From a virus, in IMG/VR virus record IMGVR_UViG_3300010885_031189, positions 34,320 to 98,319 of that record: a stretch of DNA of 64,000 nucleotides. One strand, 5' to 3'. The translations under genes and the position numbers were made by a program. Positions 37,169-45,117 of the stretch are shown piece after piece. The stretch's first letter is position 1, and every line of letters begins with the position of its first letter. The notes under the pieces were generated by a model that saw only the letters and a list, made by a program, of their open reading frames with translations, did no database searches and was not told the DNA's origin.

Positions 37169-37807
37169 ATGGCTTTTTATCTTAAAGAAAATCTTACTTT
37201 TGACCATGCCAAGATGGAAGTCCTCTTTGAGGACAACCGTGAAGGCACGGGTAAGAATCTTTTCATGAAGGGTATATTCATTGAAGGTGGAGTAAAAAAC
37301 CAAAATCAACGAGTTTACCCAGTCAACGAAATCTCAAAAGCTGTTACAACTATCAATGAACAAATCAAAGGTGGCTACAGTGTTCTTGGTGAAGTAGATC
37401 ACCCTGATGATCTTAAAATTAATTTGGACAGAGTTAGCCACATGATTGAACAAATGTGGATGGACGGTCCAGCAGGACACGGAAAATTAAAAATTCTACC
37501 CACTCCAATGGGCCAACTTGTTAAAACAATGTTGGAAAGTGGTGTTAAATTGGGTGTTTCAAGTCGCGGTAGCGGCAACGTAAACGAATCCACTGGGCAT
37601 GTCAGTGAATTTGAAATCGTTACAGTTGATATTGTAGCACAACCATCAGCCCCACATGCTTACCCTCATGCAATATATGAGGGATTGATAAACATGAAAA
37701 ATGGGCACAAAGTGCTAGATATCGCCCGTGACGCAAAAGACGACAAAAAAGTGCAGAAGTATCTGAAAGAAGCTGTGACAAGCTTAATCAGAGACTTAAA
37801 ATTATAG
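37169..37807 (+). CDS. gp21: Prohead maturation protease gp21
   Basis: A 212-aa serine protease of the T4 prohead type (family S77, herpes-assemblin fold); T4 gp21 is also 212 aa. Key motifs: KNQNQRVYPVNEI, VLGEVDHPD with catalytic-type His78, GVKLGVSSRGSG with the serine at 131/132, and VTVDIVAQPSAP with Asp154. It cuts scaffold and capsid proteins after (L/I)xE sites during head maturation. It stands between the acidic core protein and the scaffold gene, all 12-20 bases apart, as one expression unit. Confidence 0.95.
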   Translation: MAFYLKENLTFDHAKMEVLFEDNREGTGKNLFMKGIFIEGGVKNQNQRVYPVNEISKAVTTINEQIKGGYSVLGEVDHPDDLKINLDRVSHMIEQMWMDGPAGHGKLKILPTPMGQLVKTMLESGVKLGVSSRGSGNVNESTGHVSEFEIVTVDIVAQPSAPHAYPHAIYEGLINMKNGHKVLDIARDAKDDKKVQKYLKEAVTSLIRDLKL

Positions 37808-37819
37808 GAGAACATAGCT

Positions 37820-38911
37820 ATGTTTGATAGTATCAAACCATTGATAGACAGTGGCATTATTAACGAGGAAACTCGTACTGCAATCAGCGAAGCTTGGGAA
37901 GCCAAGTTAGTTGAGGCACGTGCCGAAATTAAGAGTCAGCTTCGTGAAGAAATGGCTGGTCGGTATGAACATGACAAAAAAGTAATGATAGAAGCATTAG
38001 ACAAGATGGTAACTGAAAGTCTAGCTGCTGAAATCCAAGAATTTGCTGGTGAAAAGCAAGCCGTGTATGAAGATCGTGTAAAATTTAAGAATCACATGGT
38101 TGAAAGTGCAGGAAAGTTTAATAATTTCATGGTAGGTAAACTATCAGAAGAAATTCGTGAACTACGCAGCGACCGTAAAATTCAAAAAGAAAATTATCAG
38201 CGTCTTGAAACATTTATTGTTAGAGCACTAGCTGGTGAAATTAAAGAGTTTGCTCAAGATAAACAAGCAGTTGTTGAAACTAAGGTTCGTTTAGTTGCTG
38301 AAGCTAAACAAAAACTTGGCGATCTACAAAAGCAGTTTATTGCAAATAGCGCAAAGTTAGTTAAAGAAGCCGTAACTACTAAGTTAGGAACTGAATTAAC
38401 TCAATTAAAAGAAGACATCCAACTTGCTCGCGAGAACTTGTTTGGCCGCCGCATATTTGAAGCGTTTGCTGGTGAATTTTCAGTGACTCACCTCAATGAA
38501 AATCGTGAACTACAATCACTCAAGAAAACAATCAATCAACAAACTAAGCAAATTGAAGAATCTGTAAAGATTAATAAACAAGCTCAGCGTATCGTTGAAT
38601 CAAAGAATCGCGAAATTCGCGTGATCAAAGAGAGTGTTGGTCGTAATGAAAAACTTACTAGCCTATTAGGCACTCTAAATCGGGAAAAGCAAGCTGTAAT
38701 GAGCGAGCTACTTGAAAATGTGCAGACTGATAAATTAAAGTCTGCTTTTGACAAGTATCTACCTGCTGTACTTACAAATGGTGCTGTTAAATCAAAATCA
38801 ACAACCTTAACAGAATCACATGTAGCTATGTCTGGTGACAAAACTGCTAAGTCTACGCAAGAGAGAGATACTAATGTTATCGATCTAAAGCGTTTGGCAG
38901 GGTTAAAATAA
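37820..38911 (+). CDS. gp22: Prohead scaffold protein gp22-like
   Basis: A 363-aa, highly charged, almost fully helical protein. Coiled-coil heptads run through most of it (WEAKLVEARAEIKSQLREEM, VKFKNHMVESAGKFNNFMVG, SLKKTINQQTKQIEESVKIN). The repeated phrase AAEIQEFAGEKQAV / AGEIKEFAQDKQAV marks an internal duplication around residues 74-88 and 136-150. T4 gp22 (269 aa) is the main core scaffold that gp21 later destroys. Position just before gp23 and the coiled-coil character make the call firm. GGAG stands 11 bases before the ATG. Confidence 0.88.
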   Translation: MFDSIKPLIDSGIINEETRTAISEAWEAKLVEARAEIKSQLREEMAGRYEHDKKVMIEALDKMVTESLAAEIQEFAGEKQAVYEDRVKFKNHMVESAGKFNNFMVGKLSEEIRELRSDRKIQKENYQRLETFIVRALAGEIKEFAQDKQAVVETKVRLVAEAKQKLGDLQKQFIANSAKLVKEAVTTKLGTELTQLKEDIQLARENLFGRRIFEAFAGEFSVTHLNENRELQSLKKTINQQTKQIEESVKINKQAQRIVESKNREIRVIKESVGRNEKLTSLLGTLNREKQAVMSELLENVQTDKLKSAFDKYLPAVLTNGAVKSKSTTLTESHVAMSGDKTAKSTQERDTNVIDLKRLAGLK

Positions 38912-38937
38912 AATAGTTAAACCTTAAAGGAAATAAA

Positions 38938-40113
38938 ATGACTAATGTATTACTAGAAAGCCGTTGGGGCGAAACTAAAGAAGCCCTGTTAGAAGGACTG
39001 CAAGGTTCACGCCGCAATTCAATGTCCATAATTTTAGAAAACACTCGTAAGCATCTAGCTGAAACTACTCTTGGCGCAACCCAAGCTAGTAACATTGCTA
39101 CGCTAAATCGTGTTATTCTTCCAGTTATCCGTCGTGTTATGCCTACAGTTATCGCCAATGAAATCGTCGGCGTTCAGCCAATGACTGGCCCAGTAGCTCA
39201 AATTCATACACTACGTGTTCGTTATGCAGATGCAATGACTGACAGTAGCGGATTCGCAACTAGCACCGCTGCTGGTGACGAAGCTCTAAGCCCATTCAAG
39301 ATCGCTGTTGCTTATTCAGGTGACTCAGCTACTGGTCGTGCTTCAAGCACTGCTAGCCTTGAAGGTCGTCCAGGTAACAAGATCAATGTTCAGATTCTAA
39401 AGCAAGTTGTTGAAGCCAAGACCCGCAAGCTGTCAGCTCGTTGGACTTTTGAATCAGCACAAGACGCTCAAGCCATGCATGGTCTTGACGTTGAAGCTGA
39501 AATCATGGCCGCTCTAGCTCAAGAAATCACTGTTGAAATCGACCAAGAAGTTCTAGGTTCATTACGCGGTCTTGCTGCTCAAGAGTTGGTTTATAATCAA
39601 GCTGCTGTTAGCGGAACTGCTACTTTCGTTGGTGATGAACACGCTGCTCTAGCTGTTCTTATCAATCGTAGTGCCAACCTAATCGCTCAGCGTACCCGTC
39701 GTGGTGCTGGTAACTGGGCTGTTGTTAGTCCTGCTGCACTAACCGTGCTTCAGTCAGCTACCACTAGCGCATTTGCTCGTACTACTGAAGGTACATTTGA
39801 AGCTCCTACCAACACTAAGTTTGTCGGAACTCTAAATGGCGCAATGAAGATTTATGTAGACTCATATGCTGCTGAATCTCAAGCAGTTCTAGTTGGATAT
39901 AAGGGTTCTTCAGAGTCAGATGCTGCTGCGTTCTACTGTCCATATATTCCACTAATGAGTTCTGGTGTTGTTCTAGACCCAGCTACTTTTGAACCAGTTG
40001 TTGGTTTCTTAACTCGTTACGGCTACGTTGAGTTGACAAACACAGCATCATCACTTGGCAATGCTGGTGATTATGTTTCAGAAATCGGTGTTCAAAATCT
40101 ATCATTCTTCTAA
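38938..40113 (+). CDS. gp23: Major capsid protein gp23
   Basis: A 391-aa HK97-fold capsid protein (T4 gp23 is 521 aa, so this is a compact form). Hallmarks: NRVILPVIRRVMPTVIANEI, VGVQPMTGPVAQIHTLRVRY, EAKTRKLSARWTFESAQDAQ, HGLDVEAEIMAALAQEI, and the conserved end LTRYGYVELTNTASSLGNAG. A (L/I)xE protease site, HLAE-TT, places the likely maturation cut after Glu42, as T4 gp23 is cut after Glu65. The gene has the strong site AAAGGA, and codon use looks more GC-rich than its neighbours, as expected for a highly expressed gene. It ends in an intrinsic terminator. Confidence 0.97.
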   Translation: MTNVLLESRWGETKEALLEGLQGSRRNSMSIILENTRKHLAETTLGATQASNIATLNRVILPVIRRVMPTVIANEIVGVQPMTGPVAQIHTLRVRYADAMTDSSGFATSTAAGDEALSPFKIAVAYSGDSATGRASSTASLEGRPGNKINVQILKQVVEAKTRKLSARWTFESAQDAQAMHGLDVEAEIMAALAQEITVEIDQEVLGSLRGLAAQELVYNQAAVSGTATFVGDEHAALAVLINRSANLIAQRTRRGAGNWAVVSPAALTVLQSATTSAFARTTEGTFEAPTNTKFVGTLNGAMKIYVDSYAAESQAVLVGYKGSSESDAAAFYCPYIPLMSSGVVLDPATFEPVVGFLTRYGYVELTNTASSLGNAGDYVSEIGVQNLSFF

Positions 40114-40138
40114 TCCATAAAGATTAGTAGTTTAATAC

Positions 40139-40163
40139 AAAACCCACTCTGGTGGGTTTTTTT
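40139..40163 (+). terminator. Intrinsic terminator after the capsid gene
   Basis: AAAACCCAC (40139-40147), loop TCTG, GTGGGTTTT (40152-40160), followed by further T to 40163. It closes the head cassette 26 bases after the gp23 stop. Confidence 0.9.
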
Positions 40164-40182
40164 ACGGCTAAAATTGTATAGG

Positions 40183-40211
40183 TTGACTTATATTTGATTT
40201 TCATGTATATT
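40183..40211 (+). promoter_or_regulatory. Sigma-70-type promoter for the capsid-side homing endonuclease
   Basis: TTGACT at 40183-40188, a 17-base spacer and TATATT at 40206-40211. It follows directly after the gp23 terminator, giving the endonuclease expression independent of the late genes. Confidence 0.6.
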
Positions 40212-40243
40212 TGTTAAATAGACTATAGAAGGTGGATGCATCA

Positions 40244-41677
40244 ATGAAAAATATAATATTAGATTTAGTAAAAACCAAGCCTAAACATTATGCAGTTTTA
40301 ATAAAACGGGATACAATGTTATCAAATTGGGTGATAGAGAATTCATTAATTCAAAGTGAATCCTGGACTAGTATGATATATAGTGCAATTAATAATATTT
40401 CCAATATATGTGAATTTGGTAATATTAAAAAATTTGATAGATGGTCTACCGGATTTATCGGCTGTGGCCCAGCAAGTAGTTGTCAATGCACAAAAGAAGC
40501 TATAGCTAAACAAGTAACTATAGCAAAATCAAACTACACGACTGAGAAGAATTCTAATATAAATGCCAAAAGAAATAAATCAATGCATGAAAAGTATGGT
40601 GTTGAATATAATTCACAACGGATTGATATAAAAAGTATATGGACAAAACCAAAAATTTCTGAAAATGTTCACTCTAAACTAACGGATTATAATTGGATGC
40701 ATAATGAATATGTAGTAAAACAGAGGTCCTCGGTTGACATTGCTAGAGAATTAAATATATATTATTCAACTGTTGCTAGCTATTGTGTTGGTCATGGTTT
40801 TCCAATCCGCCGCCGAAGTAATTATTCATTGATAGAAATTGAAATTAAAGAATATGTTGAAAGTTTGGGATTATTGTGTGAATCAAGTAATTGGACTATA
40901 TTAAAAAGCAAAGAAATAGATTTATATATACCTTTCAAAAAAATAGCAATTGAAATTAATGGCTTATATTGGCATTCATTTAATCCGGCAAATTTCTCAC
41001 ATGAAGATGATGCTAGGCATTTAAACAAAACTAAAGAAGCTGCTAGTAAAGGTATATCATTGATACACATAACCGATTGGGAATGGAAAAATAAAAATGA
41101 TATTGTCAAATCTATATTAAAATCAAAACTAGGAGTATGTGATAAAGTTTATGCTAGACAAACAAAAGTAAAATCACTTACTACTGCTATAGCTAGACAA
41201 TTTTTTGATGATAATCACCTGCAAGGCTATATGCCATCTACCTATTATTTGGGATTATACAAAGATGAAAGATTAGTTATGGCAATTTCTGCTGGAAGAA
41301 ACCGCTTTGCTAAAGATAATAGTGTTGAACTTCACCGCATGGCTAGTGCAAAACATCTAACTGTAGTTGGTGGTGGTAGTAAATTAATAAAGGCATTAAA
41401 AATACTAATTAACAATAATACATTAATATCATATTGTGACCGAAGTAAATCAAATGGCAGTGGATACTTGGCGATGGGGTTCACTTTGCTAAGAACAACT
41501 AATCCAGGATATTTTTGGACGGACGGCAATGAAATATTATCTAGATATAAATGTACGAAACAAAAATTAAGTAAGTGGCTAAAAACATATGATTCATCCT
41601 TATCCGAATCAGAAAACATGTTCAATGCAAAATATCGCAGGTATTGGGATTGCGGGAATTATCTTTTTATTTTATGA
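40244..41677 (+). CDS. Hef-like homing endonuclease
   Basis: A 477-aa protein from ATG 40244; AGGTGG at 40229-40234 is nine bases upstream, while the in-frame GTG at 40232 overlaps that site and is less likely. It shares its architecture with the gene at 24740: a Cys-rich stretch (GCGPASSCQC), one KYGVEYNSQ unit instead of six, a helix-turn-helix-like VDIARELNIYYSTVASYC, the nuclease core KEIDLYIPFKKIAIEINGLY with WHS, and the C-terminal domain ending YWDCGNYLFIL. It lies between gp23 and the reductase gene, has its own promoter and could home into this position. Cutting activity is inferred from the intact motifs. Confidence 0.8.
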   Translation: MKNIILDLVKTKPKHYAVLIKRDTMLSNWVIENSLIQSESWTSMIYSAINNISNICEFGNIKKFDRWSTGFIGCGPASSCQCTKEAIAKQVTIAKSNYTTEKNSNINAKRNKSMHEKYGVEYNSQRIDIKSIWTKPKISENVHSKLTDYNWMHNEYVVKQRSSVDIARELNIYYSTVASYCVGHGFPIRRRSNYSLIEIEIKEYVESLGLLCESSNWTILKSKEIDLYIPFKKIAIEINGLYWHSFNPANFSHEDDARHLNKTKEAASKGISLIHITDWEWKNKNDIVKSILKSKLGVCDKVYARQTKVKSLTTAIARQFFDDNHLQGYMPSTYYLGLYKDERLVMAISAGRNRFAKDNSVELHRMASAKHLTVVGGGSKLIKALKILINNNTLISYCDRSKSNGSGYLAMGFTLLRTTNPGYFWTDGNEILSRYKCTKQKLSKWLKTYDSSLSESENMFNAKYRRYWDCGNYLFIL

Positions 41678-41687
41678 AGTAATACTA

Positions 41688-41716
41688 TTGACATATCCTT
41701 GTCAGGCGAGTATACT
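41688..41716 (+). promoter_or_regulatory. Sigma-70-type promoter for the ribonucleotide reductase
   Basis: A perfect TTGACA at 41688-41693, a 17-base spacer and TATACT at 41711-41716. This is the best sigma-70 match in the window and implies early expression of the reductase inside a late region. Confidence 0.75.
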
Positions 41717-41767
41717 TATGCTCAGACTATTATACAAATAACTTGTGTTAATGGGAATTTATTACCG

Positions 41768-41775
41768 CATAAATA
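41768..41775 (+). promoter_or_regulatory. T4-type late promoter motif before the reductase
   Basis: CATAAATA, 39 bases before the reductase ATG and downstream of its sigma-70-type promoter, so late transcription may follow early transcription. Confidence 0.45.
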
Positions 41776-41814
41776 TTTCTCCCAGATAACAAATTAAAAA
41801 TTAAGGAACAATCA

Positions 41815-43671
41815 ATGGACACCTCCCAGAAAATATTAAGCGACATTACAATTTTCAACAAATATGCGAAATTTATACCCGAATTAGGACGACGAGAAAA
41901 TTGGGACGACTTATGTGAACGCAATCAAGAAATGCATTTATCAAAATTCCCAAATCTAGCTACTGAAATCAAAGAAGTTTATACAAATTATGTAAAAACA
42001 AAAATGGTACTACCGTCCATGCGATCAATGCAATTTGCGGGTCGTCCAATTGAATTGGCTAATAATCGTATGTTTAATTGCGCTTTCGTTGCATTAGATA
42101 ACTTAGCTGGATTTTGGGAAACAATGTTCCTATTATTAGGTGGTTCTGGTGTTGGATATAGTGTTCAACAACATCATATCAGTGAATTACCAATAATTAC
42201 TGGGCCTACAAATAAACCACGTAGGTTTTTAGTTGGTGATTCAATTGAAGGTTGGGCAGATGCTGTTAAAGTATTGATGCGAGCCTACACTGAAAACAAA
42301 TCTGATCCTATGTTTGATTTCCGTGATATTAGGCAAAAGGGTGCAAGACTAGTTACTTCTGGTGGTAAAGCTCCAGGTCCTGATCCACTCCGCCTATGTT
42401 TGGATCATATTCGTGCAATTCTAAATAATGCAGTTGGTCGTCAAATGACTTCATTAGAAGCACATGATATTCAATGCCGAATCGCTGATGCAGTACTTGC
42501 TGGTGGTATTCGTCGGGCAGCAATGATTGCATTGTTTAGTGAAGATGATCTTGATATGATGTCCTGCAAATCTGGTATGTGGTGGGAATTAAATTCTCAG
42601 CGTGGGCGTGCCAATAATTCAGTCGTGCTTAAACGTGGGACTATTGATGAAGATACCTTTTTGAATCTGTGGGAAATGGTTAAAGATTCCAATTCAGGTG
42701 AGCCTGGAATCTTCTGGACTAATGACTATGATATTGGTACTAATCCTTGCGCAGAAATTTCACTGAAATCAATGCAATTCTGTAATGTAACTGAAGTGAA
42801 TGTTGATGATGTTACCAGTCAGGAAGATTTAAACAATCGTGTAAAGGCCGGTGCTTTTCTAGGCACCTTACAAGCTGCTTACACCGACTTCCACTATCTG
42901 CGTTCAAAATGGAAGGATAATACGGATGAAGATGCCCTAATAGGCGTAGGAATGACCGGAATAGGCTCAAATAGGGTGATTAAATTTGACCTTGAAGGAG
43001 CTGCTGCTGTTGTTAATAAAGAGAATGAAAGAGTTGCTGCGTTAATTGGTGTTAATAAAGCTGCTAGAACTACTACAATCAAGCCAGCAGGAACTACTTC
43101 ATTAGTAGTCGGTGCTGCATCGGGAATCCATGCATGGCATAATGATTATTATGTTAGACGAATGAGAGTAGGGAAGAATGAAGCATTGTATCGTTACATG
43201 AATGAATTCTTTCCCAACTTAGTTGAAGATTGTAGATTCAAACCACATATTGAAGCTGTAATGAGTTTCCCACAAAAAGCACCCGAGGGATCAGTATTAC
43301 GGACTGAACCAGCACTTCAATTACTTGAGCGTGTGAAGCGTTTCAATAAAGAATGGATTACTAAAGGATATCGTAATGGTGAAAATCATCATAATGTATC
43401 TTGTACTATTTCTGTTCGTCCAGAAGAATGGGTAGAAGTAGGTAATTGGATGTGGCAAAATAAAGATTATTATACTGGTATATCAGTTCTTCCATATGAT
43501 AATGGTTCTTATGTTCAGGCTCCGTTTACTGATTGCACTAAAGAAGAGTATGAAGAATTGCTACCATTTTTGCAGGATATCAATCTTGATAATGTAAATG
43601 AACAAGAAGATAATACATCACTGACCGATCAAGCAGCATGTGGTGGTGGTGGGTGTGAAATTACTATGTAA
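41815..43671 (+). CDS. nrdJ: Adenosylcobalamin-dependent (class II) ribonucleotide reductase
   Basis: A 618-aa monomeric class II reductase, related to the Lactobacillus leichmannii ribonucleoside-triphosphate reductase (739 aa). It makes deoxyribonucleotides with a cobalamin-derived radical and needs no oxygen and no small subunit. The five functional cysteines can be placed: Cys89 (MFNCAF) and Cys323 (QFCNV) as the redox pair, Cys312 in NPCAEI as the radical site, and Cys609/Cys614 in the C-terminal CGGGGC. The 11-residue gap between 312 and 323 and the 5-residue gap at the end equal those of the Lactobacillus enzyme. It depends on host or environmental vitamin B12. A strong sigma-70-type promoter upstream and AAGGA before the ATG support early, efficient expression. 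Confidence 0.93.
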   Translation: MDTSQKILSDITIFNKYAKFIPELGRRENWDDLCERNQEMHLSKFPNLATEIKEVYTNYVKTKMVLPSMRSMQFAGRPIELANNRMFNCAFVALDNLAGFWETMFLLLGGSGVGYSVQQHHISELPIITGPTNKPRRFLVGDSIEGWADAVKVLMRAYTENKSDPMFDFRDIRQKGARLVTSGGKAPGPDPLRLCLDHIRAILNNAVGRQMTSLEAHDIQCRIADAVLAGGIRRAAMIALFSEDDLDMMSCKSGMWWELNSQRGRANNSVVLKRGTIDEDTFLNLWEMVKDSNSGEPGIFWTNDYDIGTNPCAEISLKSMQFCNVTEVNVDDVTSQEDLNNRVKAGAFLGTLQAAYTDFHYLRSKWKDNTDEDALIGVGMTGIGSNRVIKFDLEGAAAVVNKENERVAALIGVNKAARTTTIKPAGTTSLVVGAASGIHAWHNDYYVRRMRVGKNEALYRYMNEFFPNLVEDCRFKPHIEAVMSFPQKAPEGSVLRTEPALQLLERVKRFNKEWITKGYRNGENHHNVSCTISVRPEEWVEVGNWMWQNKDYYTGISVLPYDNGSYVQAPFTDCTKEEYEELLPFLQDINLDNVNEQEDNTSLTDQAACGGGGCEITM

Positions 43672-43693
43672 TTGACTAAAAAGTACGATCCTG

Positions 43694-43701
43694 TATAAAT
43701 A
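43694..43701 (+). promoter_or_regulatory. Late promoter-like octamer upstream of a terminator
   Basis: A perfect TATAAATA just after the reductase gene, but followed 32 bases later by an intrinsic terminator. A transcript from here would be very short unless the terminator is read through, so its use is doubtful. Confidence 0.35.
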
Positions 43702-43732
43702 TTATTATCTCAACGGGATGGGAAGTTACACT

Positions 43733-43755
43733 AAAGACTCTTCGGAGTCTTTTTT
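43733..43755 (+). terminator. Intrinsic terminator after the reductase
   Basis: AAAGACTC, the stable tetraloop TTCG, GAGTCTTT, then T to 43755. An eight-base perfect stem with UUCG loop and U-tract is a textbook intrinsic terminator. Confidence 0.92.
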
Positions 43756-43769
43756 GTCGGCTATAATTT

Positions 43770-43777
43770 AATAAATA
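43770..43777 (+). promoter_or_regulatory. T4-type late promoter motif close to ATG
   Basis: AATAAATA with four bases before the ATG at 43782, directly after the reductase terminator. Confidence 0.45.
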
Positions 43778-43781
43778 TATT

Positions 43782-45038
43782 ATGTTAATAATTGAACTGT
43801 TTGAAGCTCGCCGCAATCCAGAACTTAATCCAAAACAGGAAGGCCATGCTGCCGCTGTAGCTTTCTTATCCAAAATACCAAACGATGAATTAATTCATTA
43901 TGGTGTCTCTATGACAGAGTTGCCAAAATTAGGTATAAATCCTTCCAGCAAATATAATACACCAATTGGAGTATATTTTTATCCGGCATCATATTATCTA
44001 ACCATCAAAAAGAATAATACTACATTAGACTTTCAAGATAAAGCTGCCTATATACAAATATTAAAATTAAACGGTAATATATTACAACTTGGTACTGGTG
44101 GTAATGGTGGTAATGGTGATGCTGATTTTTATAAAAATACATTAGATAAATTACGAGATATGATTCCAGAACTTGCCAAGCAGTTTGGGTCTAATACAGA
44201 ATTTATAAAAGACTACCTCAAATTTCTTATTTCAGACGCTAGTACCGAGGCGAAGGTAAGTAATTATGATGGATTTATTTGGTATATACTATGGAAGTTA
44301 TCTAGTGAGCTAGGAGGTGGGGTTCGTGGATCGCAACAACGCTATGGACAAGCTAAACGAAATCCTGTAATATGGAATAAACTTATTAGGATGTTAGGAT
44401 ATTCTGCTGTCATTGACTTAGGCTCTGGTATAATTCACCAAAATGAAATGTTTCAGGGTGTCGCACTAGATCCTGCAAACATACAATTGGTAAAAACTTT
44501 TTCTAATAAAGAATCAAATCCAACGAATGAAATACCAATATGGAATCAATTATTAGTCTGGCCGTCAAAAACACCAAAGCAATATGTACAATCCGTAAGT
44601 GAATACATAAGATTTAATCATATAACAACTTCTGTTAATAGAAAAATAGCTGGTAAGGTATTACATAAAGTGGTAAACTTCTTAAAAGCAGATCCTACCA
44701 TTTTTCTAAAGTTAGACAGTGCAGATATTAATACATATGTATTGATGGCAAATTCACTAGATGATAACAATATGGCACAGTGGATACGAATGCATTATGA
44801 ATTAGCTCTTTGGGATGCAGCAGACAAAAAAGAATTTCAGATGTTACGGAATCTTGTAACTTCTGTGAAGAAAAATAGTCCAGAATTGCTACCACAAACT
44901 ATTGAATCAGTTAATCATTACATGCCAAAATATCAAAAATTGCGGGCTAAATTATTAAGAATTCCGCAGACTACAGAGACTACTCAAATAATATCAGCAA
45001 TTGATGAATTATTTTATTTGATAGGATACGATAAATAA
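43782..45038 (+). CDS. Possible capsid-targeted internal protein, function unknown
   Basis: A 418-aa protein, no T4 equivalent recognised. It starts MLIIELFEARRNPE, close to the MELITELFDE start of T4 Alt, whose short N-terminal signal directs it into the prohead and is cut by gp21 after a (L/I)xE motif. LFE at residues 6-8 is such a site. Two segments recur in large-phage proteins as far as can be recalled: GINPSSKYNTPIGVYFYP, and LGYSAVIDLGSGIIHQNEMF in the middle. The latter has the look of an ADP-ribosyltransferase-like or related fold, but no catalytic triad can be assigned. The last 150 residues are helical. A packaged protein ejected with the DNA is an inference from the N-terminus and late motif. 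Confidence 0.6.
   Translation: MLIIELFEARRNPELNPKQEGHAAAVAFLSKIPNDELIHYGVSMTELPKLGINPSSKYNTPIGVYFYPASYYLTIKKNNTTLDFQDKAAYIQILKLNGNILQLGTGGNGGNGDADFYKNTLDKLRDMIPELAKQFGSNTEFIKDYLKFLISDASTEAKVSNYDGFIWYILWKLSSELGGGVRGSQQRYGQAKRNPVIWNKLIRMLGYSAVIDLGSGIIHQNEMFQGVALDPANIQLVKTFSNKESNPTNEIPIWNQLLVWPSKTPKQYVQSVSEYIRFNHITTSVNRKIAGKVLHKVVNFLKADPTIFLKLDSADINTYVLMANSLDDNNMAQWIRMHYELALWDAADKKEFQMLRNLVTSVKKNSPELLPQTIESVNHYMPKYQKLRAKLLRIPQTTETTQIISAIDELFYLIGYDK
45030..45037 (+). promoter_or_regulatory. T4-type late promoter motif
   Basis: GATAAATA at the end of the preceding gene, 80 bases before the ATG at 45118. Confidence 0.5.
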
Positions 45039-45117
45039 GTATGTTCGCTCTATTAAAGAGTTTATGCAGAACCCTAAACTGCGTAGTGATATAGAACATC
45101 TACACAAGGAGAAAAAA

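Noticed and set aside
40232-40243. GTG at 40232 as start of the capsid-side endonuclease
   Set aside because: It overlaps the AGGTGG ribosome site; the ATG at 40244 has the right spacing.
45064-45117. ATG 45064 as start of the MGRPLNKKYFGN protein
   Set aside because: No ribosome site precedes it, whereas AAGGAG stands six bases before ATG 45118, and the family starts with MGRPLNKK.
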